Source of the DNA: Dama dama
Lineage: Eukaryota; Chordata; Mammalia; Artiodactyla; Cervidae
Assembly: GCF_033118175.1 (NCBI RefSeq)
Contig: NC_083692.1
Location: 89,756,501-89,820,500, forward strand
Direction of reading: 5' to 3'
DNA: 64,000 nt
Below, piece by piece: positions 12,201-27,200 of this stretch (the stretch's first letter is position 1; each line of letters starts with the position of its first letter). The notes below the pieces were generated by a model. It was not told the origin of the DNA and did no database searches. It saw nothing but the letters and a program-made list of their open reading frames with translations. The translations under genes and the position numbers were made by a program.

Positions 12201-15200
12201 AACTTAAAACACTTGTGTCAGAAAACTTTATAAACAAAAGCAAAAGGTAAACAGACTGAGTAAAATGTATGTTGCAAATGCAACAAAGAATAATATCTTG
12301 TGTATAAAAAGTTCATACACCAAATAAAAATGCTAAAGCACCCATTAAAAAGGGCAAATAATATGAATAGAGAATCCATAAAGGAAAAACACAAATGGTA
12401 GTAACAGATAAAAACTGTTCTGTCACACTAATAATAAAAATGCAAATTAAGCATATCTTGTACAACACAGGGAACAAAGCAAATATTTTAAAATAACTAT
12501 AACTGGAATATAACCTTTAAAAATTCTGACTATGTTGTACACCTGAAACATATAATATACATCAATTATACCTTGATAAAAAAATAAATTAAAATGCAAA
12601 TTAAAACTGTAAAGATAGAACTTTAAAGAGTGAAGAAGAAATAAGATACTTAATTTAGACAAGAGTTAGGTAAAACTAGGTGGCAAAATGAGTGGAACCC
12701 CTTTCAATGACAGAAAGAATCTGGTCGTATGTATCAAGCACCTAAAGTGTCCTTATCCTTTGATCCAGTAAATCCATTTCTAGAAATCTAAGTTGTTATG
12801 GATGAATGTTTGTGTTCCCTCCTAAAATTCATATGTAGTAGCCCTAAACTCCCCCTCTCTCCCCCACCATATGGTATTTAGAAGTGGGTCTTGGGGAAAT
12901 AACTAGGCTAAGATGAGGTCATGAGGGTGGGGTCACCATGATGGAATCAGTATCTTTACAGTTATCTGTAAGCCTGGAAGAGGGCCCTCCCCAAGAACCA
13001 AATCTGCTGGCACCTTGATCATGGACTTCCCAGCCTCCAGAACTCTGAGAAAATAAATGTCTTTTATTTTAGCCACCTAGTTTATGGTATTTTTTTAGAG
13101 CAGCCTGAGCTGATCAGGACACAGGCTGAGGAAATAAGTTGACATGGTAATAATAATATATAAAATAATAATGTATATATTATAAAAATATTAGTATAAA
13201 CATGAAAATAATAATAATTATCAAAATGTTAGCAGAGAAGCAGTATGAAGTAGTTAAAAGCATAGACCCTGATATCAAACTGCCTGATTTGAATCCCAAA
13301 CTCTGCTACTTACAAATCATATGGTTTTAGCTGAGTTGCTGAACCTTTCTGGGATTCATTTTCTGTCTATAAAAATGGAAATAAAAATCCTAACAAAATG
13401 CCCTAGGATTGTTGGAAGGATTAAATAAATTCATATTTGCAAACTACTTTGAAAAGTACTGGCATGTCTTCTTAGCCATTATTAATGTCAATTATTTTGG
13501 GGTTGTGGGATTCCAAGTGATTTGTTTCCTTACTGGTAACCTCTATGTTTTGGGTTGTTTTTTTTTTAAGTTAGGACTTAGTCATCCAAAGAAATTTTCA
13601 TTTAGTTTTACAGTCCTGAAGTAGATTGTCTGTGAATATGATCCAGTTAGATAATCGCCTAATATGTCAGCTTTCATATTTTACCAGAAAGAACACTTAA
13701 AATTACACTTATAAATAAGATGTTTTCTCTAAGGATAGCCTCTACAGGTTAACCATCTATACTTTGATAATGAGACAGGTTAAGATCTTGAAATGATATT
13801 AAAAAACTGAAATAGCTTCTCTTTTCTTTTTTTTATTTTAAACTTTGTTTATTTTATTAAATTTTTTTACAAACCCTTGTGTTGAGGGCTGACTTTCAGT
13901 AGATAGCAGTGAGGGAGCTGCTCTGCTACATATGAAACCCTGACCCAGAAGCAGGCCATCTGCCAATGGTTCAGCACGAGATTCCCCACAAATGTGTGGT
14001 GCATGATGGGCGAGGGGGCGGCCGCCTTTCTGTCCATGCCCCATGGCCCAGGAGGAAGGGCTGTCTGCACTGGTGAAATAGCTTCTTTTAATGTAGCCAG
14101 AATATAGCATAGAACTGGGAACACCCAAGGTGGAATAAAGTTATTCATATCTGGAAACTATAGGATCACCACTAACACTAACAAAATATGAGACACCTTT
14201 GCAAAAATAATCATACTACTAAAGAATTTCTCTTCCAAATAGTATAGTTATGATTTAGGATTTTATTTAGCTGCTACCATTACTATAAAATAAAGTATAA
14301 TAAGAAAAGAGCAAAGTTATAAGACTTTAGGATTCTGTTACTTAGACATAATGTAAAGGCAACCCGTAAAAATAATGCTCAGAAGACAGAGAATATGGGG
14401 GGCTTCCCTGGCTCACTGGCAAAGAACCCACCTGCCAATGCACTTGGATCCCTGGTAGGGGAAGATCCCACATGCCACAGAGCAACTAAGCCCATGCACC
14501 AAACTACTGAGCCCACTTCTAGAGCCCAGGAGCCACAACTGCTGAGCCCAGTGCCACAAGAGAAGCCACCGCAATGAGAAGCCCACGCACCACCATTAGA
14601 GAGGAGTCCCTGCTTCCTGCAACTAGAGAAAAGCCTGCATGGCAACAAAGATCCAGCACAGCCAAAAACAAATAAATAAAATGTTGTTTAAAAAGAAGAG
14701 AAGTTAGAGTGAGAGCAAAGTGATACATTTTAACAATCTCTTCTACCTACAGTAAAGCTAAGTACTGCTGAGTCTTCTCATATTGCTATGCATATGGCCT
14801 TAAGAATAACAAAAATCATCCCAATCTTACTCATAAAGCAAAAATATTCTCAAAAAGACACTGTAAACCTACAATATGTTAAAATTTGGCACATTACAGT
14901 AACTTAAAAAGCTGGCAATAATACCTACACACAAGAATCAGCACAGGCTTGGAAGCCAGTAGATCAACACTCTGATCACGCCTCAGCTCAGCTCAGGTCA
15001 GTCGCTCAGTCGTGTCTGACTCTTTGCGACCCCATGGACTGCAGCATGCCAGGCCTCCCTGTCCATCACCAACTCCTGGAGTTTACCCAAACTCATGTCC
15101 ATTGAGTCGGTGATGCCATCCAGCCATCTCATCCTCTGTCGCCCCCTTCTCCTCCTGCTTTCAATCTTTCCCAGCATCAGGGTCTTTTCAAATGAGTCAG

Positions 15201-18200
15201 CTCTTCACATCAGGTGGACAAAGTATTGCAGTTTCAGCTTCAACATCAGTCCTTCCAATGAACACCCAGGACAGGACTGATCTCCTTTAGGATGGACTGG
15301 TTGGATCTCCTTGCAGTCCAAGGGACTCTCAAGAGCTTCTCCAATACCACAGTTCAAAAGCATCAATTCTTCAGCGCTCAGCTTTCTTTATAGTCCAACT
15401 CTTACATCCATACATGACCACTGGAAAAACCGTAGCCTTGACTAGACAGACCTTTGGTTGGCAAAGTAATGTCTCTGCTTTTTAATATGCTGTCTAGGTT
15501 GGTCATAACTTTCCTTCCAAGGAGTAAGTGTCTTTTAATTTCATGGCTACAGTCACCATCTGCAGTGATTTTGGAGCCCAGAAAAATAAAGTCAGCCACT
15601 ATTCCCACTGTTTCCCCATCTATTTGCCATGAAGTGACGGGACCAAATGCCATGATCTTAGTTTTCTGAATGTTGAGCTTTAAGCCAACTTTTTCACTCT
15701 CCTCTTTCATCAAGAGGCTCTTTAGTTCTTCTTTGCTTTCTGCCATAAGGGTGGTGTCATCTGCATATCTGAGGTTATTGATATTTCTCCCGGCAATCTT
15801 GATTCCAGCTTGTGCTTCATCCAGTCCAGTGTTTCTCATGATGTACTCTGCATATAAGTTAAATAAGCAGGGTGACAATATGCAGCCTTGATGTACTCTT
15901 TTTCCTATTTGGAACAAGTCTGTTCCATGTCCACTTCTAACTGTTGCCTCCTGACCTGCATACAGATTTCTCAAGAGGCAGGTCAAGTGGTCTGGTATGC
16001 CCATCTCTTTCAGAATTTTCCACAGTTTGTTGTGATCCACACAATCAAAGGCTTTGGCATAGTCAATCAAGCAGAAATAGATGTTTTTCTGGAACTCTTT
16101 TGCTTTTTCAATGATCCAGCAGATGTTGGCAATTTGATCTCTGATTCCTCTGCCTTTTCTAAATCCAGCTTGAACATCTGGAAGTTCACAGTTCACAATT
16201 GCTGAAGCCTGGTTTGGAGAATTTTGAGTATTACTTTACTAGTGTGTGAGATGAGTGCAATTGTGTGGCAGTTTGAGCATTCTTTGGCATTGCCTTTCTT
16301 TGGGATTGGAATGAAAACTGACCTTTTCCAGTCCTGTGGCCCCTGCTGAGACCAGATTTCCAGATTTGCTGGCATCTTGAGTGCATCACTTTCACAGCAT
16401 CATCTTTTAGAGTTTGAAATAGCTCAACTGGAATTTCATCACTTCCACTAGCTTTGTTTGTAGTGATGCTTCCTAAGGCCCACTTGACTTCACATTCCAG
16501 GATGTCTGGCTCGAGATGAGTGATCACACCAGCGTGATTATCTGGGTCATGAAGATCTTTTTTGTATAGTTCTTCTGTGTGTTCTTGCCACCTCTTCTTA
16601 ATATCTTCTGCTTCTGTTAGGTCCATACCATTTCTGTCCTTTATTGAGCCCATCTTTGCATGAAATGTTCCCTTGGTATCTCTAATTTTCTTCAAGAGAT
16701 CTCTAGTCTTTCCCATTCTATTGTTTTCCTCAGTGATCATGCCTAGAACCTTCCTATGGGTGACCCAGCAGATCCCAGAGTTCAGTCAATAAAGAAGAAA
16801 TTTTCCCTGACACAAGCCGGGAAATGCCTCACTTTCACAAACATAAAGTGTATGAGTGAATTACCAGAGGCTGAGGCAGCCTGTCTCTACTGTCTGATCC
16901 CAGGCACAAAGAGTCATTTTTCCCTTAACCTATGCTGTCCCTGTTAGCATCTTAGATAAACAAATAAAAAGTAACTTCTCAAGTCTCACCTGTGGGAAGA
17001 AAAAACAAGTTTGCCCACAAACCTCTGAATATAAGCAAATTCATATCTGTCATGTATGATAAAGAAATTATACTTACCTTCACTTTTACCTGAAAAAAGA
17101 AAACAAAAGTTATATTATTAAAAACTCCTTCCAGATAGTTCCTTTTAAAATGCTACACTTCCGTTACTTTTAGTCCATCAGTTCACCCACATAGATAACA
17201 TCTGAGAGTGATATGCTTGTGACTGCAACTCTTTCTGGTAATAAAAGGAATTATGCCTAATTTGACTAAATGGCCTCATCTCCAAGAGCCTGGATGAAGA
17301 GTAGTTTCAGCTTGTTCAAGATTTAATGTGGGCTGACAGGAAAGAGAAATGTAATCTATCATCTGAGAGTACTCTTAAATATCTCAAGGTCTCACAGTTA
17401 TTTGGCTGTCAGAGCCTTTTTACTTATTTATTTATCCTACAGCTATAAGACAGTTTCTGCTAAGGATCTGTGTTATTGCTTCAAAACTCCCAGAACTGAC
17501 GTTATAAAAATTTACCTTATTCAGCAATATTTTTAAAGACTATGTGTAAGATCCAAATATGCACAATCCAGCAGTTTGTATGCAGCTGCTCATTAAGTAC
17601 TGAAAAACTGTCTTCATTTTGCCACTTTTATTTAATGCCATCATTTATTAAAGTACCAGATGCTCATTGCAAATATATGTTATAAAGAGAACACAAAGAC
17701 AAAATAAAATATATCACTCATAACTCCCTGAGCCCAAAGATAAATACCATTTACATTTTGGTGTTTTTTTTCTTTGTGCACAGGATAGTGAGATATTATA
17801 CTAATTATGTCTTTATAAAAAATATATTAATACATACTGTCTAATACCTGCTTCTTCTCCTAAATGCACTATTGATCACCACTGATATAAATGAAAACAA
17901 AATTTTCAGTAACATTTAGAATGGCTATATTCTACTATATAAAAATACCATAACTCATTTAACCAGTTCCCTGATGATAAACACTGACATTGTTCCCATT
18001 TATCTTTAAAATAAGCAAAGGTGGTTAATTAACTTATCAGATCATAATGTGACTGACTTCACATAAGAGTGAAGATCATCTCTTGCCTAGGAATTTGCAT
18101 CTCATCTGATACTAAATCAATAGTTTCCACTGAGTACCATATGTGACTCCATATAAATCAAAAGCCATGTTTAAAGACATTCTTTCATTTCTAACCTAAG

Positions 18201-21200
18201 AATGACTAGTCTGCCAACATTTATGGAATGATGCAATCTCACTGCTTTCCAGAAGTAAATTTATGTTTGTTGACTCTATGAGATCAGCAGTTTTTCAAAT
18301 AAATTTAAAAAATGAAAATCATTCCACAGTTGCTAAAAGTACATCAAAGAATTCATCAGTAAGCATATATTCAGAAAACACAGATATGTATTTCCTAGGG
18401 AAAAAGCCTGAAATTATACACTTGAAATGGTTTATTTAACAAACTGTTCTGCCTCTTATAGACTGGGCAAGGTTTGTGACTTTAAATTTTACATCCCCTC
18501 TGCACCTATCCAGTGCCTAACACATAGTAAATAGTGGATAATCATTTGTTAAAGAAACAAGCGATTTTCACTACTGTAGACAAGACCATTAAATGAGGAG
18601 GGCGATTTTCATTGATCATTTAACTATTCCATCTATTATGTTTCAGGCTCTTTACTAAGGGATGAAACCAATAAATGCTACTCATATGTCCAAAGTACTA
18701 GGGTAGATCAATAGATACATGGCAGTGGTGGTAGTGATTTAGTCACTCAGTCGTGTCTGACTCTTTGCAACCCCATGGACTGTAGCCCACTGGGCTCCGC
18801 TGTCCATGGGATTTCCCAGGCAAGAATACTGGAGTGGGTCACCATTTCCTTCTCCAGGGGATCAGGGACTCAGGGACTGAACCCAAGTCTCCTGCTTGGC
18901 AGGCAGATTCTTTACCACTGAACCACCTGGGAAGACAATAGATATATAAATAGTAGTAAAATAATGCTAGCAAGTGGAAAGAGCTGAAAGAGGAACAAAA
19001 TAGCACATAAGATCATTTTGTGAGGAGAGAGAGATTACTGCCAGTTAGGGGGGATCAGAGAAATTGACAGGGTGGGCAAGGAAGCATTTAAGCCAGATCC
19101 TGAGTATAAGCAGAAAATGAAAAATGTTAATGAGATATAAAGTCAACTGAATTTGAAATCAGACTCCCAAGATATACAATAATTTCAAGTTTTAGGAAGA
19201 TGTGAGGCAGAAGTTTTTTGGATATTCATTGAACTAAAAGATGAGTAAAAACAACTGAAAGCCTGAACACACACATTCTGCAAAAATATATTAAAAATGT
19301 ATAGTTTAAACTTCACCTATGATAGTCTAAATTCATTACAAAAATATTCCTTACTGAAGTGTAAATATTTTCAACACCCATTTCTCTGCAAGAATGAGGC
19401 ATAACTTCTGTGAAAACAGGAATATATGATCTCAAATGCTCCTGCCAATCCTTATCTTGCCTCCTCCTTCCTTCTAACCAAAGTTCACTAGCTAATAAAT
19501 AACAGTGCAAATAAATAACTCACCTTGACCAGAAGCCAAAGGATTTAAAGGTCTTTTAATTGTCTGTGGCCTAGAAACAAAAAATTAAAGTATAAAATAT
19601 AAATATGTTACCCATCATGCTATAATTAGTTAAGTAAAAGTGAAATTACCTCAGAAAGGTTTTTAATAATTATGTGCGTGCACGTGAGCTTAGTCATTTC
19701 AGTCGTGTCTGAATCTTTGCAACCCCAAGGACAGGCTCCTCTACCCATGGGATTCTCCAGGCAAGAATACTAGAGTGGGTTGCCATGTCCTCCTCCAGGG
19801 GATCTTCCTGTCCCAGGAATTGAACTGCATCTCTTATGTCTCCTGCATTGGTTAATAACTATATCTAAAATCAAACTGTTTTACTGACTTATAAAATATT
19901 TATTTTTTCTAACTGCAATAAGGGAGGATGGTTATTTGTTTTAGTGGTAAGTTGCGGATCTTTTCCCACTGTAGCAGCCAAAAAGTCATTTCATAATCAT
20001 TTCTTCAAACAAAGGAAGAAAAAAAACACAAGTCAAGCTCTTCTCCTAGTTACTACCATATTTTTATATATGTTATATACATCTGTATGTCATAAAATAC
20101 ACTCATTTGAAAGACAAGCAGGAAAAAAAGGCAAACACTCAACACAAGCACTAAAATAAAAAGGGATTAAAAACAGTGTGATTAGATTATTTTCCACTTT
20201 GATAATTTTAAGTCTATCAATTTGCTCTGTGGCCATCAAGTTTATTATAATTTCAATAAAGACGGTTTTTAATAAGTTTTAGTAACTATTTAATAAGAAA
20301 AAAGAGAGTAATGTCACTAAAATGTTTTTAAATCCCAAATTAAATTCATTAGTATCACTACTAGAGTATAGGGATCATTTTAATGTACTTTATTTATTTT
20401 ACAATTGCACAACTTGAGACACTTTGAGAATAGAACATGTAAGCTATGTTTTAACATACTCAATTTGAGTGCCTCCTACATTGTTTATATTTTAGAAATA
20501 TTATGCAGACAATGATATAAATCAATTAGGAAACAATAAGTAACTAAAAACTAATACAAAATCTAACAAATGCTTTAGTTGGGCTCTATTTTAGTTTATC
20601 TAAAAAAAATTAGGGAAAAAACCTCTAAAAATTCTGTAATCAAACATTCCTAATATGAGTCAAGAGAATTTAAATGAAACACATGGCAGAAATGAGTAAA
20701 TAATGAAAACTCTCCACTTTCTAAATTGCAGAAATTCTGCAAGTCAAAAAAAGAAACTGCTGATCTCAAATGCTTATATTTGACACAAAAAGTGGAAAGT
20801 ATTTTTGCCACACTTGGGAACTCCAGAAATTTTCCCAGAATTATCCCTATCTCTGAGATAGCATAACACCCATGTGCATACACAATCCCTTCCAAAACTC
20901 AATAAGTACCCTGTTTACAGCCTAGAGGCTTACAAGTGGGTAAACTTGAAGCATGTCTCAGTCTCCCATTGTTCAAACTGACAGCTTCCATTGCAGTCGG
21001 CAGGAGGACAAAGAGGGTTCTTCCACTTACTATGTCTTTGACACTAGACAGATCACTTAACCTTTCCAAGTGTCAGTTTTTCTATCTGTAAACAGTGATG
21101 ACTACAACACAGAGTTGTTACAAGGACTAAGAAAGAAAATGTTTATAACATATTTAACATAACAACTGGCACATCATGAGTGCTCAAATATTACTTATTT

Positions 21201-24200
21201 ATAATTATTCTCTGAAGAGAACTTAACTTTAATTTGAAAGCAGGTAAAATAACCACAGCAACAAAAAAAGAGGAGTATAGAGCACTGAAAAGAATATGCA
21301 GCTATATCCTAATTTATTCCCTGCACTAACTATATCATCTCTCTGGCTCTAGGTTAGCTCACCTGAGATCCTATAGCCCACTTAAGGAACATTTGAGAAA
21401 TGCCTACAACACTCCCATAAAAGTCTAATACTATCTAAGTCTTTTGGAAAAGAAAGAAGTATTTGTTGAAATGCATGTCTATATGTATCCCCAGAGGGAA
21501 ACTGGATTAATGAATGAGTATGTTACTATGTCCAAATACATCCTTTAATAAAGTGAACTTGATTTGTAATTTTAAGTCATTATGATTCTGTTTGTTTATA
21601 AAGAGAAATGAGCACATCTTTCAGGAATTTTGAAAGGAAAATGACACATACTTAAAACAGTTTTCTTCATAAATGACATTCCATATCTTCCAAGCATCTG
21701 GTCCCTTGTAACCCGTGTAGCGCTCGGGATTAAGGAGCAAATCGACATACTCAGCATCAGGAGACTGTATATCTGTAAAACAAAATGTTTTATAACAATC
21801 TTTCTTTTTTTCTCAGTTACCTAAAAAGCTAGTATGACATACTGTATTCCATTGATTCTAAGGCACCACAAATGTTAACAATGCACTTGGGACTTAAAAA
21901 CGCCTTTTAGGGAGAAAAATACAAGGGAAAAGAAGAAGGAACAAAAACATCCACATTAAATGACACACCAGTGGCAAAAGCATCCTGGTTTTATATGAAT
22001 TATGGAATATGTGAATTATAGTATTGAAGGAACATAGTAATTCGATTCTGGTAACCTATCCAGGCAAAGAATATCTGTACATTTCCCATCACAGTAACCA
22101 CAAGCAGTTCATAAGTAACTGAGGTAAATGAAGACATATTAGTACCACACAGTTTGTTACCAAATACTTCCTTTTTACATGACCACTACAAAGCTGTCCC
22201 AAAGGTATAATCCTAAATATGCAAAAAAGTATAAGTAGAATGATATTTGTATCAGTATCATTTATAAAAGGGAAAATTAGAAGCATCCTAAATGTTCAAC
22301 AGAGCAGAGCACAGGCTCTGGAGCCAGAGTACCCAGATGAGATGACTGGATGGCATCACTGACCCAATGGACATGAGTTTAAGCAAACTCTAGGAGCCAG
22401 GGACAGGGAAGTTTGGCATGATGTAGTCCATGGGGTTGCAAAGAGTTGGACACAACTGAGTGGAAGAACAACAAACAACCTACTACTTACTGACTTTGAA
22501 ACCCTGAGTAAGTCATGTAAACTCTCTATGCCTCAGTGTCATTTGTAAAATGGGGATAATACTCATAGTGTTACTGTGAGACTTAAAGAAGTTTAAAGAT
22601 GCAGAGTGCTTAGAACAATAATAAGAGTAAAATAAATATTAACTAGTGGTATTAGAAGATCCTCTGGAGAAGGCAATGGCAACCCACTCCAGTATTCTTT
22701 CCTGGAGAATTCCATAGACAGAGGAGCCTGGTGGGCTAGAGGCCATGGGGCCACAAACAGTTGGACACAACTGAGCACCTAACACTTCCGTTTCCATTTC
22801 CACTGGCATTATGATATATAATAGACCACTTTACCATCAAAAGACCTATTAAGTACAAAGGCAACCTAATAAAATGAAAAGATAAGCACTATAGAAAAGA
22901 TAATTATAGATATATATGAAAACCACACCAAAACTGGTGGGATATTGGTTTCTCATATGTTCTATAAATTTGTATAATGTATTAAAACTTTAAAACAAAC
23001 AAAAAAAATATGACCACTACTCCTCCAGTTGCCTTACAGAATTAGCTAATAATACAGTAATACCTAATTCAACTATAAAGCTTAACAGCAGGAACTAACA
23101 AAGAATAAGGAAGTCAGTGAAAATGGCCTCAAAGCAACCAAAGTGGATGACAAAAACCTGAGCCAAAAGGTGCTTACATGACAGTCCATCAAGCTCTCTA
23201 CAGTATCTACTTCTCATTTAAAAAATTAAGATAAACTAAGCTTGGTTATTTTTAACCCAATTCACAGTTCATTAGAGTCATAAATTAGAAGGAAATCTGC
23301 TTCTGGAAACAGCACAGTGATAGCAACTAGAAATAACTGAGAGTTCAAAGTAAAAGTAGCAATTAAAATAACTAGAAATAAAAATAAAAACTTTAAAAAC
23401 AAATCTGCATGGAATCACCTACTTTAGGAACAGATAACTCTGTTCATCTCAATTATTAACAGTACTATAGAGATTAATTCAGCATAGCAAATTATAATAA
23501 AGTCATAAAAATAAGACTGACTTTCAAAATATAGAAATAATACTTAGAATTTAGTATCTTAAGACAGAAAACAAACCACCAAGGAATGATTAAATTTCTG
23601 ATATTGTGCCTCATTAGAGATAAACATTAGCTGACTCATAATTTTACTATGACGTACTTCACCTCTCTCCAACTTCATTTTTGAAAGTTACTATAACCAT
23701 ATTTTGCCAGATGACAAAAGCTCAAATTTCTAATTAAGATTAGATGTCAACTACAGGAAAAAAGCTATTAAAAATACAAACAGATGGAGGCTAAACAACA
23801 CGCTTCTGAATAATCAACAAATCACAGAAGAAATCAAAAAAGAAATCAAAATATGCAAAGAAACATATGAAAATGAAAACACAACAACCCAAAACCTATG
23901 GGACTCAGTAAAAGCAGTGCTAAGGGGAAGGTTCATAGCAATACAAGGTTACCTCAAAAAACAAGAGAAAAATCAAATAAATAACCTAACTCTACACCTA
24001 CAGCAACTAGAAAAAGAAAACATGAAGAACCCCAGGGTTAGTAGAAGGAAAAAAATCATAAAAACTAGGGCAGAAATAAATGAAAAAGAAACAAAGGAGA
24101 CCACAGCAAAAAATCAACAAAGCTAAAATCTGGTTCTTTGAGACGATAAATAAAATAGACAAACCATTAGCCAGACTCATCAAGAAAAAAAGGAAGAATC

Positions 24201-27200
24201 AACTCAACAAAATTAGAAATGAAAATGGAGAGATCACAACAGACAACACTGAAATACAAAGGATCATAAGAGACTACCATCAGCAGCTCTATGCCAATAA
24301 AATGGACAACTTGGAAGAAATGGACAAATTCTTAGAAAAGTATAACTTTCCAAAACTGAACCAGGAAGAAATAGAAAATCTTAACAGACCCATTGCAAGC
24401 AAGGAAATCGAAACTGTAATCAGAAATCTTCCAGCAAACAAAAGCCTAGGACCAGATGGCTTCACAGATGAACTCTACCAAAAATTTAGAGAAGAGCTAA
24501 CACCTATCCTACTCAAACTCTTCCAGAAAATTGCAGAGGAAGGTAAACTTCCAAACTCATTCTATGAGGCCACCATCACCCTAATACCAAAACCAGACAA
24601 AGATGCCACAAAAAAAGGAAACTACAGGCCAATATCACTGATGAACATAGATGCAAAAATTCTTAACAAAATTCTAGCAAACAGAATCCAACAACATATT
24701 AAAAGATCATACATCATGACCAAGTGGGCTTTATCCCAGGGATGCAAGGTTTCTTTAATATCTGCAGATCAATCAATGTGATATAACACATTAACAAATT
24801 GAAAGATAAAAACCATATGGTTATTTCAATAGATGCAGAGAAAGCCTTTGACAAAATTCAACATCCATTTATGATAAAAACCCTCCAGAAAGCAGGACTA
24901 GAAGGAACATACCTCAACATAATAAAAGCTATATATAATGAACCCACAGCAAACATCCTCAATGGTGAAAAACTGAAAGCATTTTCCCTAAAATCAAGAA
25001 CAAGACGAGGGTGCCCACTCTCACCACTACTATTCAACATAGTTTTGGAAGTTTTAGCCACAGCAATCAGAGCAGAAGAAGAAATAAAAGGAATCCAGAT
25101 TGGAAAAGAAGAAGTAAAACTCTCACTGTTTGCAGATGACATGATCCTCTACACAGAAAACCCTAAAGATCCCACCAGAAAATTACTAGAGCTAATCAAT
25201 GAATATAGTAAAGTTGCAGGATATAAAATTAACACACAGAAATCCCTTGCATTCCTATACATTAACAATGAGAAAAAAGAGAGAGAGACTAAGGAAACAA
25301 TTCCATTCACCATTGCAATGAAAAGAATAAAATACTTAGGAATAAATCTACCTAAAGAAACAAAAGACCTATATATAGAAAAATATAAAACACTGATGAA
25401 AGAAATTAAAGATGACACAAATAGATGGAGAAATATACCATGTTCATGAATCGGAAGAATCAAGAATCAATCTTGATTCATGAATCAAGAATCAATCAAT
25501 ATAGTGAAAATGAGTATATGACCCAAAGCAATCTATAGATTCAATGTAATCACTATCAGGCTACCAACGGTATTTTTCAAGAACTAGAACAAATAATTTC
25601 ACAATTTGTATGGAAATACAAAAAACCTCAAATAGCCAAAGCAATCTTAAGAAAGAAGAATGGAACTGGAGGAATCAACCTGCCTGACTTCAGACTATAC
25701 TACAAAGGTAAAGTCATCAAGACCGTACAGTACTGGCACAAAGACAGAAATATAGATCAATGAAACAAAATAGAAAGCCCAGAGATAAATGCACACACCT
25801 ATGGACACCTTATCTTTGACACAGGAGTAAAGAATATACAATGGAGAAAAGACAATCTCTTTCACAAATGGTGCTGGGAAAACTGGTCACCACTTTGTAA
25901 AAGAATGAAACTAGAACACTTTCTAATGCCATACACAAAAATAAACTAAAAACAGATTAAAGATCTAAACCTAAGGCCAGAAACTATAAAACTCCTAGAG
26001 GAAAACACAGGCAAAACATCCTCTGACATAAATCACAGCAGGATCCTCCATGACCCACCTCCCAGAGTAATGAAAATAAAAGCAAAAATAAACAAATGGG
26101 ACCTAATTAAACTTAAAAGCTTTTGTACAACGAAGGAAACTATAAGCAAGGTGAAAAGACAGCCTTCAGAATGGGTGAAAATAATAGCAAATGAAGCAAC
26201 GGACAAAGGATTAATCTCAAAAATATACAAGCAGCTCCTACAGCTCAATTCCAGAAAAATAAGTGACCCAATCAAAAAATGGGCGAAAGAACTAAGCAGA
26301 CATTTCTCCAAAGAAGACATACAGATGACTAACAAACACATGAAAAGATGCTCAACATCACTCATTATCAGAGAAAGGCAAATCAAAACCACAATGAAGT
26401 ACCATCTCATGCCAGTCAGAATGGCTGCTATCAAAAAGTCTACAAACAATAAATGCTGGAGAGGGTGTGGAGACAAAGGAACCCTCTTACAATGTTGGTG
26501 GGAATGCAAACTAGTACAGTCACTATGGAGAACAGTGTGGAGATTCCTTAAAAAACTGGAAATAGAACTGCCATACAACCCAGCAATCCCACTGCTGGGC
26601 ATACACACCAAGGAAACCAGAGTTGAAAGAGACACGTGTATCCCAATGTTCATCACAGCACTGTTTGTAATAGCCAGGACATGGAAGCAACCTAGATGCC
26701 CATCGGCAGAAGAATGGATAAGAAAACTGTGGTACATATACACAATGGAATATTACTCAGCCATTTAAAAAGAAAGCATTTGAATCAGTACTAATGAGAT
26801 GGATGAAACTGGAGCCTATTATAGAGAGTGAAGTAAGTCAGAAAGAAAAACTCCAATACAATATACTTATGTATATATATGGAATTTAGAAAGATGGTAA
26901 CAATGACCCTATATGCGAGACAGCAAAAGAGACGCAGATGTAAAGAACAGTCTCTTGGACTCTGTGGGAGAAGGTGAGGGTGGGATGATTTGAGAGAATA
27001 GCATTGAAACATGTATATTATCATATGTGAAACAGATCACCAGTCCAGGTTCAATGCATGAGACAGGGTGCTCAGGGATGGTGCACTGGGATGACCCTGA
27101 GGGATGGGATGGGGAGGGAGGTGGAAGGGGGGTTCAGGATGGGGAACACATGTACACCCATGGCTGATTCATGTCAATGTATGGCAAAAACCACTACAAT

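Larger units (their letters stand above)
11223..17077 (-). other. ERO1A intron 9
   Basis: 5855 bp. Holds old L1 relics (11700-12595), a MaLR-like LTR (12794-13123), a MIR (13243-13490), the 28S rRNA retropseudogene (13869-14073), a CHR SINE (14398-14690) and a BovB LINE (14983-16740). Nothing was recognised at 11223-11500, 14690-14980 or 16741-17077. Confidence 0.8.
19571..21651 (-). other. ERO1A intron 7
   Basis: 2081 bp. Contains a truncated Bov-tA (19676-19850) and a MIR (21030-21200). The rest is AT-rich without recognised features. Confidence 0.75.

Noticed and set aside
13838..14148. Two overlapping open stretches of about 95 codons on the minus strand
   Set aside because: They are chance translations of the 28S rRNA retropseudogene and its flanks.
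24080..26768. Reverse transcriptase-like protein genes
   Set aside because: They are pieces of one broken, 5'-truncated L1 ORF2 without ORF1 or endonuclease. They are a mobile-element relic, not a host gene.
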